This document shows positions 63,871 through 64,000 of a stretch of DNA of 64,000 bases, piece by piece. This stretch comes from Mugil cephalus (lineage: Eukaryota; Chordata; Actinopteri; Mugiliformes; Mugilidae): the NCBI RefSeq assembly GCF_022458985.1, contig NC_061783.1:10570413-10634412 (forward strand). Reading direction: 5' to 3'. The notes below the pieces were generated by a model, which was not told the DNA's origin, searched no databases, and saw only the letters and a program-made list of their open reading frames with translations. The position numbers were made by a program, and so were the translations under genes. Position 1 is the stretch's first letter. Each line of letters starts with the position of its first letter.

Positions 63871-64000
63871 CATGTACAGGTTAATAGTGAAAATAACAAC
63901 CGCAAGGCCTTCGCATGAGACCAAATAACAGGCAGATCATGGTCCTAGCAGTTAAAGAATTTGTGGCTTTAAACCACAAATATGTGTTAAATATCGAAGC

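Overview
This is vertebrate nuclear DNA, most likely from a teleost fish. Genes are split by GT-AG introns, there are long (CA)n/(GT)n and tetranucleotide tracts, and transposon families typical of fish genomes are present (Tc1-like, hAT and piggyBac-like miniature elements, L2/CR1-type LINEs, a Ty3/gypsy element). No prokaryotic or viral gene layout is seen. Exon joins were made by eye from splice sites, phase and remembered vertebrate homologues. No search was run.

The left two thirds hold four single-copy genes in the order and alternating orientation of human 7p15.3: the 3' half of itgb8 (+, 1-7118, eight exons), sp8 (-, 9914-11563, two exons), sp4 (+, 27618-32668, seven exons, 771 aa) and a cdca7-like gene, cdca7l (-, 37457-43552, ten exons traced, first exon unresolved). 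itgb8 and sp8 are tail to tail, as are sp4 and cdca7l. About 15 kb of non-coding DNA separates sp8 from sp4. ABCB5 and DNAH11, which lie inside this block in human, are not seen. itgb8 encodes a cell-surface integrin beta chain, sp8 and sp4 encode GC-box-binding zinc-finger transcription factors, and cdca7l encodes a nuclear protein with the CDCA7 cysteine-rich domain. They share a conserved neighbourhood, not a pathway.

From about 44 kb to the end the window is rich in repeats. It holds a decayed Ty3/gypsy element with a 4-bp target duplication (46129-50382), one intact C-type lectin gene with an uninterrupted coding region (52000-52482, -), relics of further lectin copies, and diverged segmental duplications. 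Between 55.6 and 60.8 kb a Tc1-like element has been interrupted by a piggyBac-like element, a hAT element and an L2-like LINE. Insertion boundaries can be read from target-site duplications and from an empty site in a paralogous copy.

No new multi-gene system was found. The most informative observations are the layered transposon stack, the filled/empty-site pair, the lectin duplication history, and clean promoter motifs at sp4 (ZNF143-like), cdca7l (palindromic E2F) and an orphan RFX X-box at 25.26 kb.
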